Positions 44,909-53,765 of a DNA stretch of 62,234 bases are shown in pieces. The stretch covers positions 51,905 through 114,138 of the forward strand of contig NZ_AYSJ01000015.1 of the NCBI RefSeq assembly GCF_000517265.1. The letters run 5' to 3'. The position numbers and the translations under genes were made by a program. A model generated the notes under the pieces. The model worked only from the letters and a program-made list of their open reading frames with translations, was not told the origin of the DNA and did not search any database. Within the stretch, counting starts at the first letter, position 1, and every line of letters starts with the position of its first letter. The DNA comes from Photorhabdus khanii NC19 (GTDB lineage Bacteria > Pseudomonadota > Gammaproteobacteria > Enterobacterales > Enterobacteriaceae).

Positions 44909-44957
44909 TGAGACTCTAGTATCACTATTATATTACCAAATTGAGACTATCATCTCA
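44909..44957. promoter_or_regulatory. twin operator between UPF0261 gene and TetR gene
   Basis: Two 16-bp related words, TGAGACTCTAGTATCA (44909-44924) and TGAGACTATCATCTCA (44942-44957), begin 33 bp apart, about three helical turns. The second is a perfect dyad TGAGA-N6-TCTCA. They lie in the shared control region of the divergent pair and fit a TetR-family repressor. Confidence 0.7.
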
Positions 44958-45083
44958 TTTTACCCATAAATAAACTGAATCAATTTGGGTGTTTTGTAGA
45001 TAGTTAAGTAGAGTGATGATAGCGAAGAAGAATTTTAACCATAAGCTTTATCTAGAGATTTTTATTGTGAAAGAGTTGTGGCA

Positions 45084-45707
45084 ATGATGGATTCGAATAC
45101 TAAACCTCACTTTACCGGGACCCGGAAAAAAACGTATGCATTGCTGATAAATGCTGCACTGGAACTTTTTGAGCAGAGAGCGATACCTTCGGTTTCCGAA
45201 TTGGCACTGTATGCTGGTGTTTCCAGAGCAACGGCGTACCGCTATTTTCCGACCCAAAGCGATTTAATTGACGCAATTGTTGGTGCCAGCCTTGGGCCGA
45301 TTCTCACCTGGAAGCCTTCCGGTGAAAAAACTGAAGAGCGGATTATTGAGCTATTGGATTTTGCCTATCCCCGTATGTTTCAACATGAAGGCGCATTGCG
45401 GGCGGCTCTGTTGGTTTCCTTACAGCAATGGGCTCAGGGGAGTGATTTGTCTGCGCATAAACAGGAGAAGAAACTGGTACGCGGGCATCGTAAGGAGGTC
45501 CTTGCAACGGTTGTTGAACCATTAAAAGGGCATTTCCCACCGGAGACTTTGGAAAATGTCATTCGTTCTTTTTCCCTGATTTATGGCTCTGAAGTCTTTC
45601 TGGTAATGAAAGATATTTGGAATATGGATAACGAGAAGGTTATTGAAATCACTAAATGGATGGCAAAAGCCATTATTAATCAGGCGTATAGAGATTTTGA
45701 GTTATAG
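45084..45707 (+). CDS. TetR-family transcriptional regulator
   Basis: A 207-residue protein. The N-terminal HTH (LELFEQRAIPSVSELALYAGVSRATAYRYFPTQSDLIDAIV) is typical TetR; the C-terminal ligand domain is specific to this branch. I chose ATG 45084 over an upstream GTG, with AAGAG at the right distance. It most likely represses the divergent UPF0261 gene and itself through the twin operator. Confidence 0.88.
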   Translation: MMDSNTKPHFTGTRKKTYALLINAALELFEQRAIPSVSELALYAGVSRATAYRYFPTQSDLIDAIVGASLGPILTWKPSGEKTEERIIELLDFAYPRMFQHEGALRAALLVSLQQWAQGSDLSAHKQEKKLVRGHRKEVLATVVEPLKGHFPPETLENVIRSFSLIYGSEVFLVMKDIWNMDNEKVIEITKWMAKAIINQAYRDFEL

Positions 45708-47098
45708 TTGTTTCAGATAAGCCATTTAATAACTCAGTGTTAATTGGCGAATTTCACAGGGCGGATATTTTGCATAGATTTCATATAACTTATGATTATT
45801 CTTATGCAAAATATTCCTATTAAATACTTTAAAATCTAACAAATCGATTATCAATATAACTATTTCTGGTTGATCATGATGGAAGTCATAATTAATCATT
45901 TAATTACACCTATATTTTTGTTTTTCTGACTAATCAGAACCTTACGGCTAAAAATAATATTTTGAAAAATAGGACAAGTATGAAAACACAGTTTAATTAC
46001 AATGTGTTATTTTTAATTTAACCTTTAAATACAATCAGTTAGATTAATTTAAATGGTTTTCGATATTATATTTAATCCCGTAAAATGTTGCATTAAATTA
46101 ATATGTGTGAGAACTTATTTACCAGCCGACCCCTGGTGGTTTTTAAATATCATTAAATGTGTCACAGCATATTAGATTGCTATAAATAGACGTTAATTTT
46201 TCTCTTCGTTTATTTCATCTTATTCGGTTATTTAATCAGGCTTGGTGTGGTTTAACGTAAATTTGACACTTTCATTGGAATTTCAAGTTGAAAGTGCGCT
46301 GCCTGGGCTGCACGGATCAAAAGCTAACTCGACCAGTTTCTGGCCGAAGTGACCTCAGGTTTGCTGGTGGTTTACAATATTAATCATAATAAAACAAATA
46401 TTAACATTTTGTTAAAGTTAAAAAATAAATATATGTAATAATTAAACTAAAATAACAATTTATTAAACCGAATATATTTATTTGTTTTAAAATGATTTAA
46501 TGAAAAAAACAGCATCAAAATCAAAAAATATTTCAATTTAAATTGACAAGCTACATATTTAACATTAATAAGTTACGATGATTTTTTAATTTATTATGTT
46601 ATTGAATTTTTTTAATTTTAATCTTGATCTTGATAAGGTTTATCCTAAAAAACCAGGGGGGCGGTAGCATGGTAAATAACTATACGCGACACAACATCAC
46701 CAAATGAAAAAGGAGATTTCAACTGTTTACCAGACGATTTTAGAAAAGAAAAGTATAACGAGTAGTAAACAAAAGAAATAGTTTTAATAAGGACGTAAAT
46801 CGGATTTTTTACAGAATAAGGAAATTATAAAGGCAGGAAAAGTTTATTCTGAAAACTGCAAAAACTTTGGCAATCATTTTTCTCTGCCGGAGTCTTTTCT
46901 GATCACGATCGAACAGATCGCCCAATTAGGATTAAATTCCTTTAAGTAATCTATTATTTGTAACAGTTATTCAGAGGTTACATTATATCAGACAGAAATA
47001 TTATCAGCTATTTTTCAACTAGACTTAATCACAAATATTGAATTTGAATTATAGTTTACAATCACTTTTTAATTTTCTTTATATTTAAAGGTAAAAAC
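45708..47098. other. long AT-rich region upstream of the NRPS genes
   Basis: About 1.4 kb. Most of it is AT-rich without structure. A short patch near 46285-46375 has higher GC and looks like a foreign fragment. At 46669 and 46704 two tiny overlapping ORFs follow a strong purine-rich site. From about 46796 to 46949 an open stretch without start codon reads protein-like (NHFSLPESFLITIEQIAQLGLN). A promoter-like pair, TTGATC (46624) and TAAAAA (46646), lies before the tiny ORFs. The region probably holds the NRPS leader and a decayed small gene. Confidence 0.5.
46669..46781 (+). CDS. two tiny coupled ORFs in the NRPS leader
   Basis: ORF 1 (46669-46707, 12 codons, MVNNYTRHNITK) follows AGGGGGGCGG, an unusually strong ribosome binding site. 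ORF 2 (46704-46781, 25 codons, start MKKEISTVYQTILEKK) begins on the overlapping ATGA. They may be leader peptides or the start of a broken gene. I recognise neither. Confidence 0.25.
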
Positions 47099-50000
47099 AT
47101 GTCAGATGAATATTTAAGTGCTCTTGATGGGAGTGAAAGGGAGTTGTTTTATTCTTTGGTGAAAAATAAAGAGGGGCAACAAGTTATTCATAAGAAATTT
47201 GAAGCAGAGATATTCCCATTATCATTTTCGCAAAATAGATTATGGATGATTAGTCAGCTTGAAGAAGGGGGAGGCGCTTATCATATACCCATTATATATA
47301 AAATAACGGGGGCGTTAGATATTGATCTATTTGAGGAAGCAATAAATTTTATCTTCAAGCGGCATGATTCTTTGCGTTCTACGTTTGTTTTAAACGATGG
47401 GGTACCTAATGTGCGTCTTTTGCCTGTGGATACCCATGTGCCGCTGGTTGTTAGCGATTTGCGCAATTCAACCCTGCGAGATGAGGATATTTTAAGAATT
47501 ATCGATAAGATAATTAATTTGGACTTTGATCTGAGTCTCGGCCCTTTAATTCGTCCTGAATTGCTCCATATCGATGAAAATAAATATATATTCATTTTAG
47601 ATCAACACCATATTATTACTGATGGTTGGTCTATCGCCATTTTTCTCAAAGAAATGGAACATGTTTATAATAAGCTTATTAATAAGCAGTTAATTTCACT
47701 GGAACCTTTGCCATTGCAGTATTCAGACTATGCTGTTTGGCAGCGGGAGAGTATTACAGAAGAGAAGTTATCTACACAATTAGACTATTGGAAAGAACAG
47801 CTTGTTGATCTACCACCATTATTAGCGTTGCCAACGGATAGACCAAGAGCAAAACAGAAATCGTCAGAAGGAGAGATTGTTTCGATTACAATTGACAGTA
47901 ATACGACAAAAAAACTTGAACAACTTAGCCAACAGCAAGGCGTTACGCTTTTTATGATGTTGATGTCTGTTTGGGGGATCGTCCTCAGCCGGCTTTCAGG
48001 GCAAAACAGTATTGTGATTGGGATCCCTTCGGCTAACCGGGGAATGGCCGAAGTTGAGAAGATGATAGGTTTTTTTGTCAACACGTTACCTATACGGATT
48101 GATGTTAACAATGATACTCAAATTACAGATTTATTCTTACAGGTGAAAGATAAAATCATTACGGCTCAGGATAATCAGGATGTGCCGTTTGAACGTATTG
48201 TTGAAGCGGTTAATCCACAGCGTAGTTCTGCCTATACGCCTGTTTTTCAGGTTATGTTTTCCTGGGAGTCACATAATGGAGAGCCTGTTTCTTTTGCTGA
48301 TGTTGTTTTGGAACCGATACAGCCTGATAACGTTAAGTCCAAATTTGATTTGGAATTTGCGTTGCAGAAAAAGGACAACACGCTTGTTGGTGCAATTAAT
48401 TACGCTACAGACTTATTTGATAAAGAGACCATAGAGCGACATTTAGGCTATTACTTAATGGCGCTTGAATCCATAGCGAATAACGTATCGCAATGTATTA
48501 AAGATATCGATATCTTGCCTATTGCAGAGCGTGAGCTGCTTTTGAATCATTGGAACTCAACCCGTAGTGACTTTCCAACTGAGTGTTTGATTCATGAAAC
48601 ATTTGAGCGGCAGGTGATCAAGACTCCGAATGCGCCGGCACTGGTGTTTAACCAGCAGATAATCTGTTATGACGAACTGAATCGTAAAGCGAACCGATTG
48701 GCACATCGTCTTATCGATCTTGGTGTTGTACCTGATAGCCGGGTCGTAATTTGTGTAAGCAGAACGCCTAATATGGTCATTGGCTTATTGGCGATTTTAA
48801 AAGCTGGCGGCGCTTACGTTCCCCTTGATCCGGCGTATCCGAAGGAGCGATTAGGTTATATCCTTAAAGATACTGAACCAGTGCTGATCCTGCACGATGA
48901 AATAGGAAAGCAGGCACTGGAAGATGTTTTAGTCGGATATCAGTGTGTAGATTTGAACAAAGCGTCATTTGGTGATTGTTTAGAGGTCAACCCGCACGTT
49001 CTTGGGATGAATTCGCGTCATCTTGCCTATGTTATTTATACCTCGGGTTCTACCGGTAACCCCAAAGGTGTTCAGAACGAACATCGTGGCGTCATAAACC
49101 GACTGCATTGGATGCAGCAAACCTATTTATTGACACAAAATGATGTCGTATTACAAAAGACAACGTTTAGTTTTGACGTTTCGGTGTGGGAGTTTTTCTG
49201 GGGGTTTATGGTTGGGGCGAGTATGGTGCTGGCAACTGAACATCAGCAAAAAAATCTTTCGCAGCTAGCCGATATTATCCGTCAAAATGGGGTAACGACG
49301 CTGCATTTTGTTCCTTCTGTATTCAATGCCTTCTTAAAACAGCCTAACCTTTCTGGTTGTGTAACGTTAAAACATCTGTTCTGTAGTGGCGAAGTATTAC
49401 ATCCCAGTACGGTTAAACAATGTCAGGCTTTGTTGCCCTGGACCAGGTTATATAACTTATATGGCCCAACAGAGGCTGCAATCGATGTGACCTACTGGCA
49501 TTGTCCTGAAAATTTTAACGGCCAAACCGTTCCGATCGGAAAACCGATTGCGAATACGCGTATTTATTTGTTGGACGACCGTCAACAACCTGTACCGTTA
49601 GGTGGCGTGGGTGAGCTGTATATTGGTGGGGTGGGGGTGGCCCGCGGTTATTTAAATCGCTTTGATCTGACAGAACAACGTTTTGTTGCCGACCCTTTTA
49701 GCGCCCAACCCAACGCCAGAATGTACCGAACTGGCGATCTGGCTCGTTATCACTATGACGGTAATTATGACGGTAATATCGAATATATTGGTCGTAATGA
49801 TCACCAGGTAAAAATCCGTGGTTTTCGTATTGAACTGGGTGAAATTGAAGCTCATCTTGAATCGCATCCTGCGGTGCAGGAATCGGTTGTGATTGCTTGT
49901 GAAGGTGCAGGAGGAGACAAACGTTTAGTTGCTTATCTGGTGCTGACAGCTGAATTGAATGCCGATGATGCAGCGGTAGTTTTACGCCAGTATCTGCTGT

Positions 50001-53000
50001 CTGGTTTGCCGGAGTACATGGTTCCCGTTGCTTTTGTGACATTAGCTCATTTTCCATTGACACCAAACGGTAAGCTTGACCGTCGGGCATTGCCGGCGCC
50101 GGATGCTTTGGCTTACCAGCATCAGTATTACGAAGCACCTGAGAATGATATGGAAATGTTATTGGCCGAAATTTGGGGGGAGCTGCTTGGAACGGATAAA
50201 ATTGGTCGGCATGATAACTTTTTTGCTTTGGGTGGTCACTCTTTGCTGGTCATACAACTTATGGGCTTACTCAGAAAACACGCTTATACGGTGTCGGCTG
50301 GTGCTCTATTTTCTACGCCAAGATTGTTTGAACAGGCAGCGCTCATTAAGAAGAATGATAATTTACCCGTGATCCCGGCGAACCAAATTACCGGGGATAT
50401 CGAATGCATTACACCAGAAATGCTGCCACTGGCTGAAATAAATCAGTCTGACATTGATAGGCTTATCAACCAGATAACGGGAGGGCTCCAGAACGTTCAG
50501 GATATTTATGGACTTTCGCCGTTGCAGGATGGAATTATGTTTCATCACTTGTTGGAAAATCAGGGTGATTCATATCAAGTGATATTCCGTCTGGCATTTA
50601 ACGATCGGGCGGGTTTGGATGCTTATATTGATGCGCTGCAACAAGTCATCAATCGTCACGATATTTTGCGAACGGCTTTCTTTAGTGAAGGGTTATCCGG
50701 TGGCCCAGTACAGATTGTGTTAAAGAAGGCGTTATTGCCGGTCAATGAAATAACACTCTCAACCGATAAATCTAAACCGTTTATCGAACAGTTAGCTGCG
50801 CATCATACGCTGTCAGATCATCGTCTGACGCTTTCCGATGCACCATTACTGCGTTTATTCGTGGCACAGGAACCGGGCAGTGAACGCTGGCTGGCGCTGG
50901 AAGTTATGCACCATCTCATCGGCGACCATACCACTTTGGACGTTATGCATCATGAGATAGGGTACATTTTATCAGGCCGTGCAGAACAACTTCTCCCTGC
51001 GGTGCCTTACCGTAATCTCATTGCTTATGTGCGTAGGGCTAACCAGCATAAAACCTATGAATCTTATTTTCGGCGTATGTTGGCGGATATAGATGAACCT
51101 ACAGCACCGTTTGGTCTTTATAACGTCGTGCAGGCGAATAGTCAGATTGATGAGTATCATCTTGCGCTTTCCGAAGAATGTAATACTGAGCTGCGTGGGT
51201 TGGCACGTCGTTATGGCGTTAGCTTGGCAAGCCTGATTCATTTAGGTTGGGGAGTGGTATTGGCGAAAAGCAGTGGGCGAACCAACGTGGTGACCGGGAC
51301 GGTAATGTTTGGGCGTTTAAACGGTGAGAGTGGCGCTGAACAAGGAATGGGGCTGTTTATCAATACGTTGCCGCTGCGGTTGGACATTGACAATAGCAGT
51401 GTGGTGAAAGTGTTAGAACAAACCCACCAGCGTTTGTCGGAATTACTTAACTATGAACATACTCCTCTGGCCGCTGCCCAGCGATGCAGTAGTGTAGCAG
51501 CGCCGGCACCACTGTTTACGGCCTTGCTCAATTATCGCCATAACCGGGCAATCAACACCGAAGATACCGCGTCTGAAGGATGGAAGAATATTGAAATGCT
51601 GGAAGGTGGAGAGGAGAAGTGTAATTATCCTGTCGGGCTTTCCGTTGATGATGATGGTCAGAGTTTGGCATTGACTGCTCAAGTGATAGCGCCGCTTTCG
51701 GCTTCTCGTTTATGTGGTTATTTACAGCAATCTTTAGCACAGTTAGCGTGGGCGTTAAGAGAGCAGCCGGATAAGCCGGTTTGTCTGATCGATGTGTTAC
51801 CGCCTGTGGAACAGACGTTATTGCTGGAGACGTGGAATCCGCCGGTGACCAATGATTATCGCAAATGTGGTATTCATTTCCTGTTTGAACAGCAAGCCGC
51901 TGCTGTGCCGGATGCTGTCGCTCTTGCTTTTAAAGATCGGGTCATCACTTATGAAGAACTGAATCGCCGGGCAAACAGGCTGGCACATCAACTCGTTGCC
52001 CGAGGCGTCAAGGCTGATAGCCGGATAGCGATTTGCGCTGACAGAAATCCGCAAATGGTGATGGGTTTATTAGCTATTTTGAAAGCAGGTGGAGCGTATG
52101 TTCCCCTTGATCCTGATTATCCACAGGATCGACTCAATTTTATCGTTAAGGATGCGGCTCCAGTACTGATACTGCACGATAAAGTCGGTAAAAGCGCGTT
52201 ACAGTTGCTGGAACATGGATTGCCAATGCAGTCGCTTGATGATCATGCAGAAACCACCGAATTAGAACATAACCCTCAGATTGCTTCATTTTTGCCGCAT
52301 CATCTGGCTTATGTTATTTACACTTCGGGCTCGACCGGACGGCCTAAAGGCGTCATGGTTGAACATTCGTCTATAGTGCCAAAGTTGCTGACGTTGAGTC
52401 ACACGTTGGGTATCAACCGGGCCAGTCATATCCTACAGTTTTGTCATTTTTCGTTTGATGTATCCGTTTCTGAGCTGTTTTGTCCGTTAATCAGTGGTGC
52501 GACGCTTCACCTGATTGATAACGAGTCGCGTCAGAATGTGACACAATTTTGGGCGTTGTGTAAGCAACAGGGAATTACTCATATGTCGTTGCCGTTTCAG
52601 TATTGGAATAGTCTTACTGAGATCGGGTTCCCTGATCATAACTCAAGCTTATTATCTATTTGTATTGGTGGTGAAAAAATTCCGGCTGATGCCATCAACA
52701 GGTGGATGGAGAGTCGTGCCGGCAGTATTAAATTGGTTAACTGTTATGGGCCGACTGAAACGACGATTACAGCAACATTATATTGCCCTGAGCGACACGA
52801 TAAATATATCGACAGTATTGGCAGGCCCCTTGATGATACCCGTATCTATCTGTTAGACAAATATCAGCGACCAGTGCCATTGGGGGCGATCGGGGAAATC
52901 TATATTGGTGGAAACGGCGTCAGCCGGGGATATCTAAACCAGCCACAAATGACGGCTGAACATTTTATGGCAGATCCTTTCAGCTCTCAACCGGGGGCCC

Positions 53001-53653
53001 GCATGTATAAGAGTGGTGATTTAGCCCGTTATTATCCGGATGGTGGTATAGAGTATATTGGGCGTAATGATCACCAGGTAAAAATACGTGGCTTTAGGAT
53101 CGAGTTAGGTGAAATCGAACAACTGTTAACTTCACATCCCGTTGTTTATGAAACTGCTGTTATTGCCCGTCGTGATATTGATGATATTCCTCGACTTGTC
53201 GCTTATCTTACGCTTAAGCAAGGAGAAGAAATACCACAACTTGCCGAAATATTGCGTCAATATTTGTCTGCATCATTACCGGATTATATGGTTCCATCGG
53301 CGTTTGTCGTCCTGGCGCATTTACCATTGACACCGAATGGTAAATTAGACCGTCAAGCGTTGCCGATACCCATTGATACTGATTATGAACAACAAGTTTA
53401 CGCGGCACCGCAAAACGAATTAGAAGAAATATTGGCTGAAATATGGAGTGCACTGCTTAATATAGAAAGAATTGGACGTAATGATGATTTCTTTGTACTA
53501 GGTGGTCATTCCTTAAGTATGGTAAAACTGATATCTATTTTACAAAGTGAAATTGGATATAAAATTCCAATGAGTAATTTATTTAAATATTCCACGCTGA
53601 AAAGCATGTCTGAATATCTATATCGGTTGTCAATTGTTCATGGTGGTGAATAA
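47099..53653 (+). CDS. non-ribosomal peptide synthetase, modules 1-2 (C-A-T-C/E-A-T)
   Basis: A 2184-residue, two-module NRPS. Condensation domain 1 has HHIITDG at 170-176. Adenylation domain 1 (about 490-1010, YTSGSTGNPKG near 647) reads the ten-residue code DVWHFSLIDK, matching serine. Carrier 1 has LGGHSLL with Ser1048. The second condensation domain has HHLLENQGD (1149-1157) plus HHLIGDH (1271-1277), the mark of a dual epimerisation/condensation domain, so residue 1 should become D. Adenylation domain 2 (YTSGSTGRPKG near 1741) reads DVSSCGCITK, which I cannot match. Carrier 2 is at Ser2138, and there is no thioesterase, so the chain passes to the next protein. Adenylation domain 1 carries a 4-residue tandem insertion. 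A first condensation domain suggests N-acylation. Confidence 0.93.
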   Translation: MSDEYLSALDGSERELFYSLVKNKEGQQVIHKKFEAEIFPLSFSQNRLWMISQLEEGGGAYHIPIIYKITGALDIDLFEEAINFIFKRHDSLRSTFVLNDGVPNVRLLPVDTHVPLVVSDLRNSTLRDEDILRIIDKIINLDFDLSLGPLIRPELLHIDENKYIFILDQHHIITDGWSIAIFLKEMEHVYNKLINKQLISLEPLPLQYSDYAVWQRESITEEKLSTQLDYWKEQLVDLPPLLALPTDRPRAKQKSSEGEIVSITIDSNTTKKLEQLSQQQGVTLFMMLMSVWGIVLSRLSGQNSIVIGIPSANRGMAEVEKMIGFFVNTLPIRIDVNNDTQITDLFLQVKDKIITAQDNQDVPFERIVEAVNPQRSSAYTPVFQVMFSWESHNGEPVSFADVVLEPIQPDNVKSKFDLEFALQKKDNTLVGAINYATDLFDKETIERHLGYYLMALESIANNVSQCIKDIDILPIAERELLLNHWNSTRSDFPTECLIHETFERQVIKTPNAPALVFNQQIICYDELNRKANRLAHRLIDLGVVPDSRVVICVSRTPNMVIGLLAILKAGGAYVPLDPAYPKERLGYILKDTEPVLILHDEIGKQALEDVLVGYQCVDLNKASFGDCLEVNPHVLGMNSRHLAYVIYTSGSTGNPKGVQNEHRGVINRLHWMQQTYLLTQNDVVLQKTTFSFDVSVWEFFWGFMVGASMVLATEHQQKNLSQLADIIRQNGVTTLHFVPSVFNAFLKQPNLSGCVTLKHLFCSGEVLHPSTVKQCQALLPWTRLYNLYGPTEAAIDVTYWHCPENFNGQTVPIGKPIANTRIYLLDDRQQPVPLGGVGELYIGGVGVARGYLNRFDLTEQRFVADPFSAQPNARMYRTGDLARYHYDGNYDGNIEYIGRNDHQVKIRGFRIELGEIEAHLESHPAVQESVVIACEGAGGDKRLVAYLVLTAELNADDAAVVLRQYLLSGLPEYMVPVAFVTLAHFPLTPNGKLDRRALPAPDALAYQHQYYEAPENDMEMLLAEIWGELLGTDKIGRHDNFFALGGHSLLVIQLMGLLRKHAYTVSAGALFSTPRLFEQAALIKKNDNLPVIPANQITGDIECITPEMLPLAEINQSDIDRLINQITGGLQNVQDIYGLSPLQDGIMFHHLLENQGDSYQVIFRLAFNDRAGLDAYIDALQQVINRHDILRTAFFSEGLSGGPVQIVLKKALLPVNEITLSTDKSKPFIEQLAAHHTLSDHRLTLSDAPLLRLFVAQEPGSERWLALEVMHHLIGDHTTLDVMHHEIGYILSGRAEQLLPAVPYRNLIAYVRRANQHKTYESYFRRMLADIDEPTAPFGLYNVVQANSQIDEYHLALSEECNTELRGLARRYGVSLASLIHLGWGVVLAKSSGRTNVVTGTVMFGRLNGESGAEQGMGLFINTLPLRLDIDNSSVVKVLEQTHQRLSELLNYEHTPLAAAQRCSSVAAPAPLFTALLNYRHNRAINTEDTASEGWKNIEMLEGGEEKCNYPVGLSVDDDGQSLALTAQVIAPLSASRLCGYLQQSLAQLAWALREQPDKPVCLIDVLPPVEQTLLLETWNPPVTNDYRKCGIHFLFEQQAAAVPDAVALAFKDRVITYEELNRRANRLAHQLVARGVKADSRIAICADRNPQMVMGLLAILKAGGAYVPLDPDYPQDRLNFIVKDAAPVLILHDKVGKSALQLLEHGLPMQSLDDHAETTELEHNPQIASFLPHHLAYVIYTSGSTGRPKGVMVEHSSIVPKLLTLSHTLGINRASHILQFCHFSFDVSVSELFCPLISGATLHLIDNESRQNVTQFWALCKQQGITHMSLPFQYWNSLTEIGFPDHNSSLLSICIGGEKIPADAINRWMESRAGSIKLVNCYGPTETTITATLYCPERHDKYIDSIGRPLDDTRIYLLDKYQRPVPLGAIGEIYIGGNGVSRGYLNQPQMTAEHFMADPFSSQPGARMYKSGDLARYYPDGGIEYIGRNDHQVKIRGFRIELGEIEQLLTSHPVVYETAVIARRDIDDIPRLVAYLTLKQGEEIPQLAEILRQYLSASLPDYMVPSAFVVLAHLPLTPNGKLDRQALPIPIDTDYEQQVYAAPQNELEEILAEIWSALLNIERIGRNDDFFVLGGHSLSMVKLISILQSEIGYKIPMSNLFKYSTLKSMSEYLYRLSIVHGGE
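49754..49777 (+). repeat. 12-bp perfect tandem repeat inside adenylation domain 1
   Basis: TATGACGGTAAT occurs twice in a row, adding Tyr-Asp-Gly-Asn before IEYIGRND. Other adenylation domains here have one DGN or DGG at this place. It is in frame and lies in the loop between core motifs A7 and A8. Confidence 0.9.
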
Positions 53654-53698
53654 GTTTTAATTATTAATTCATCGCACTCTTTAATTTGAAAAATAAAT

Positions 53699-53727
53699 TA
53701 TCCATTGGGTAAATGGATATTTATTAC
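53699..53727 (+). terminator. small hairpin between the two NRPS genes
   Basis: TATCCATT and AATGGATA pair over 8 bp with a 5-nt loop, followed by TTTATTAC. It is a weak terminator at best; the NRPS genes are 112 bp apart and probably still co-transcribed. Confidence 0.4.
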
Positions 53728-53765
53728 TATGTCAATTATGTTCTATAAGTAAGGTGTTTAATATT

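Noticed and set aside
46285-46375. GC-richer patch upstream of the NRPS as an IS or tRNA remnant
   Set aside because: No inverted ends, transposase wording or cloverleaf could be found.
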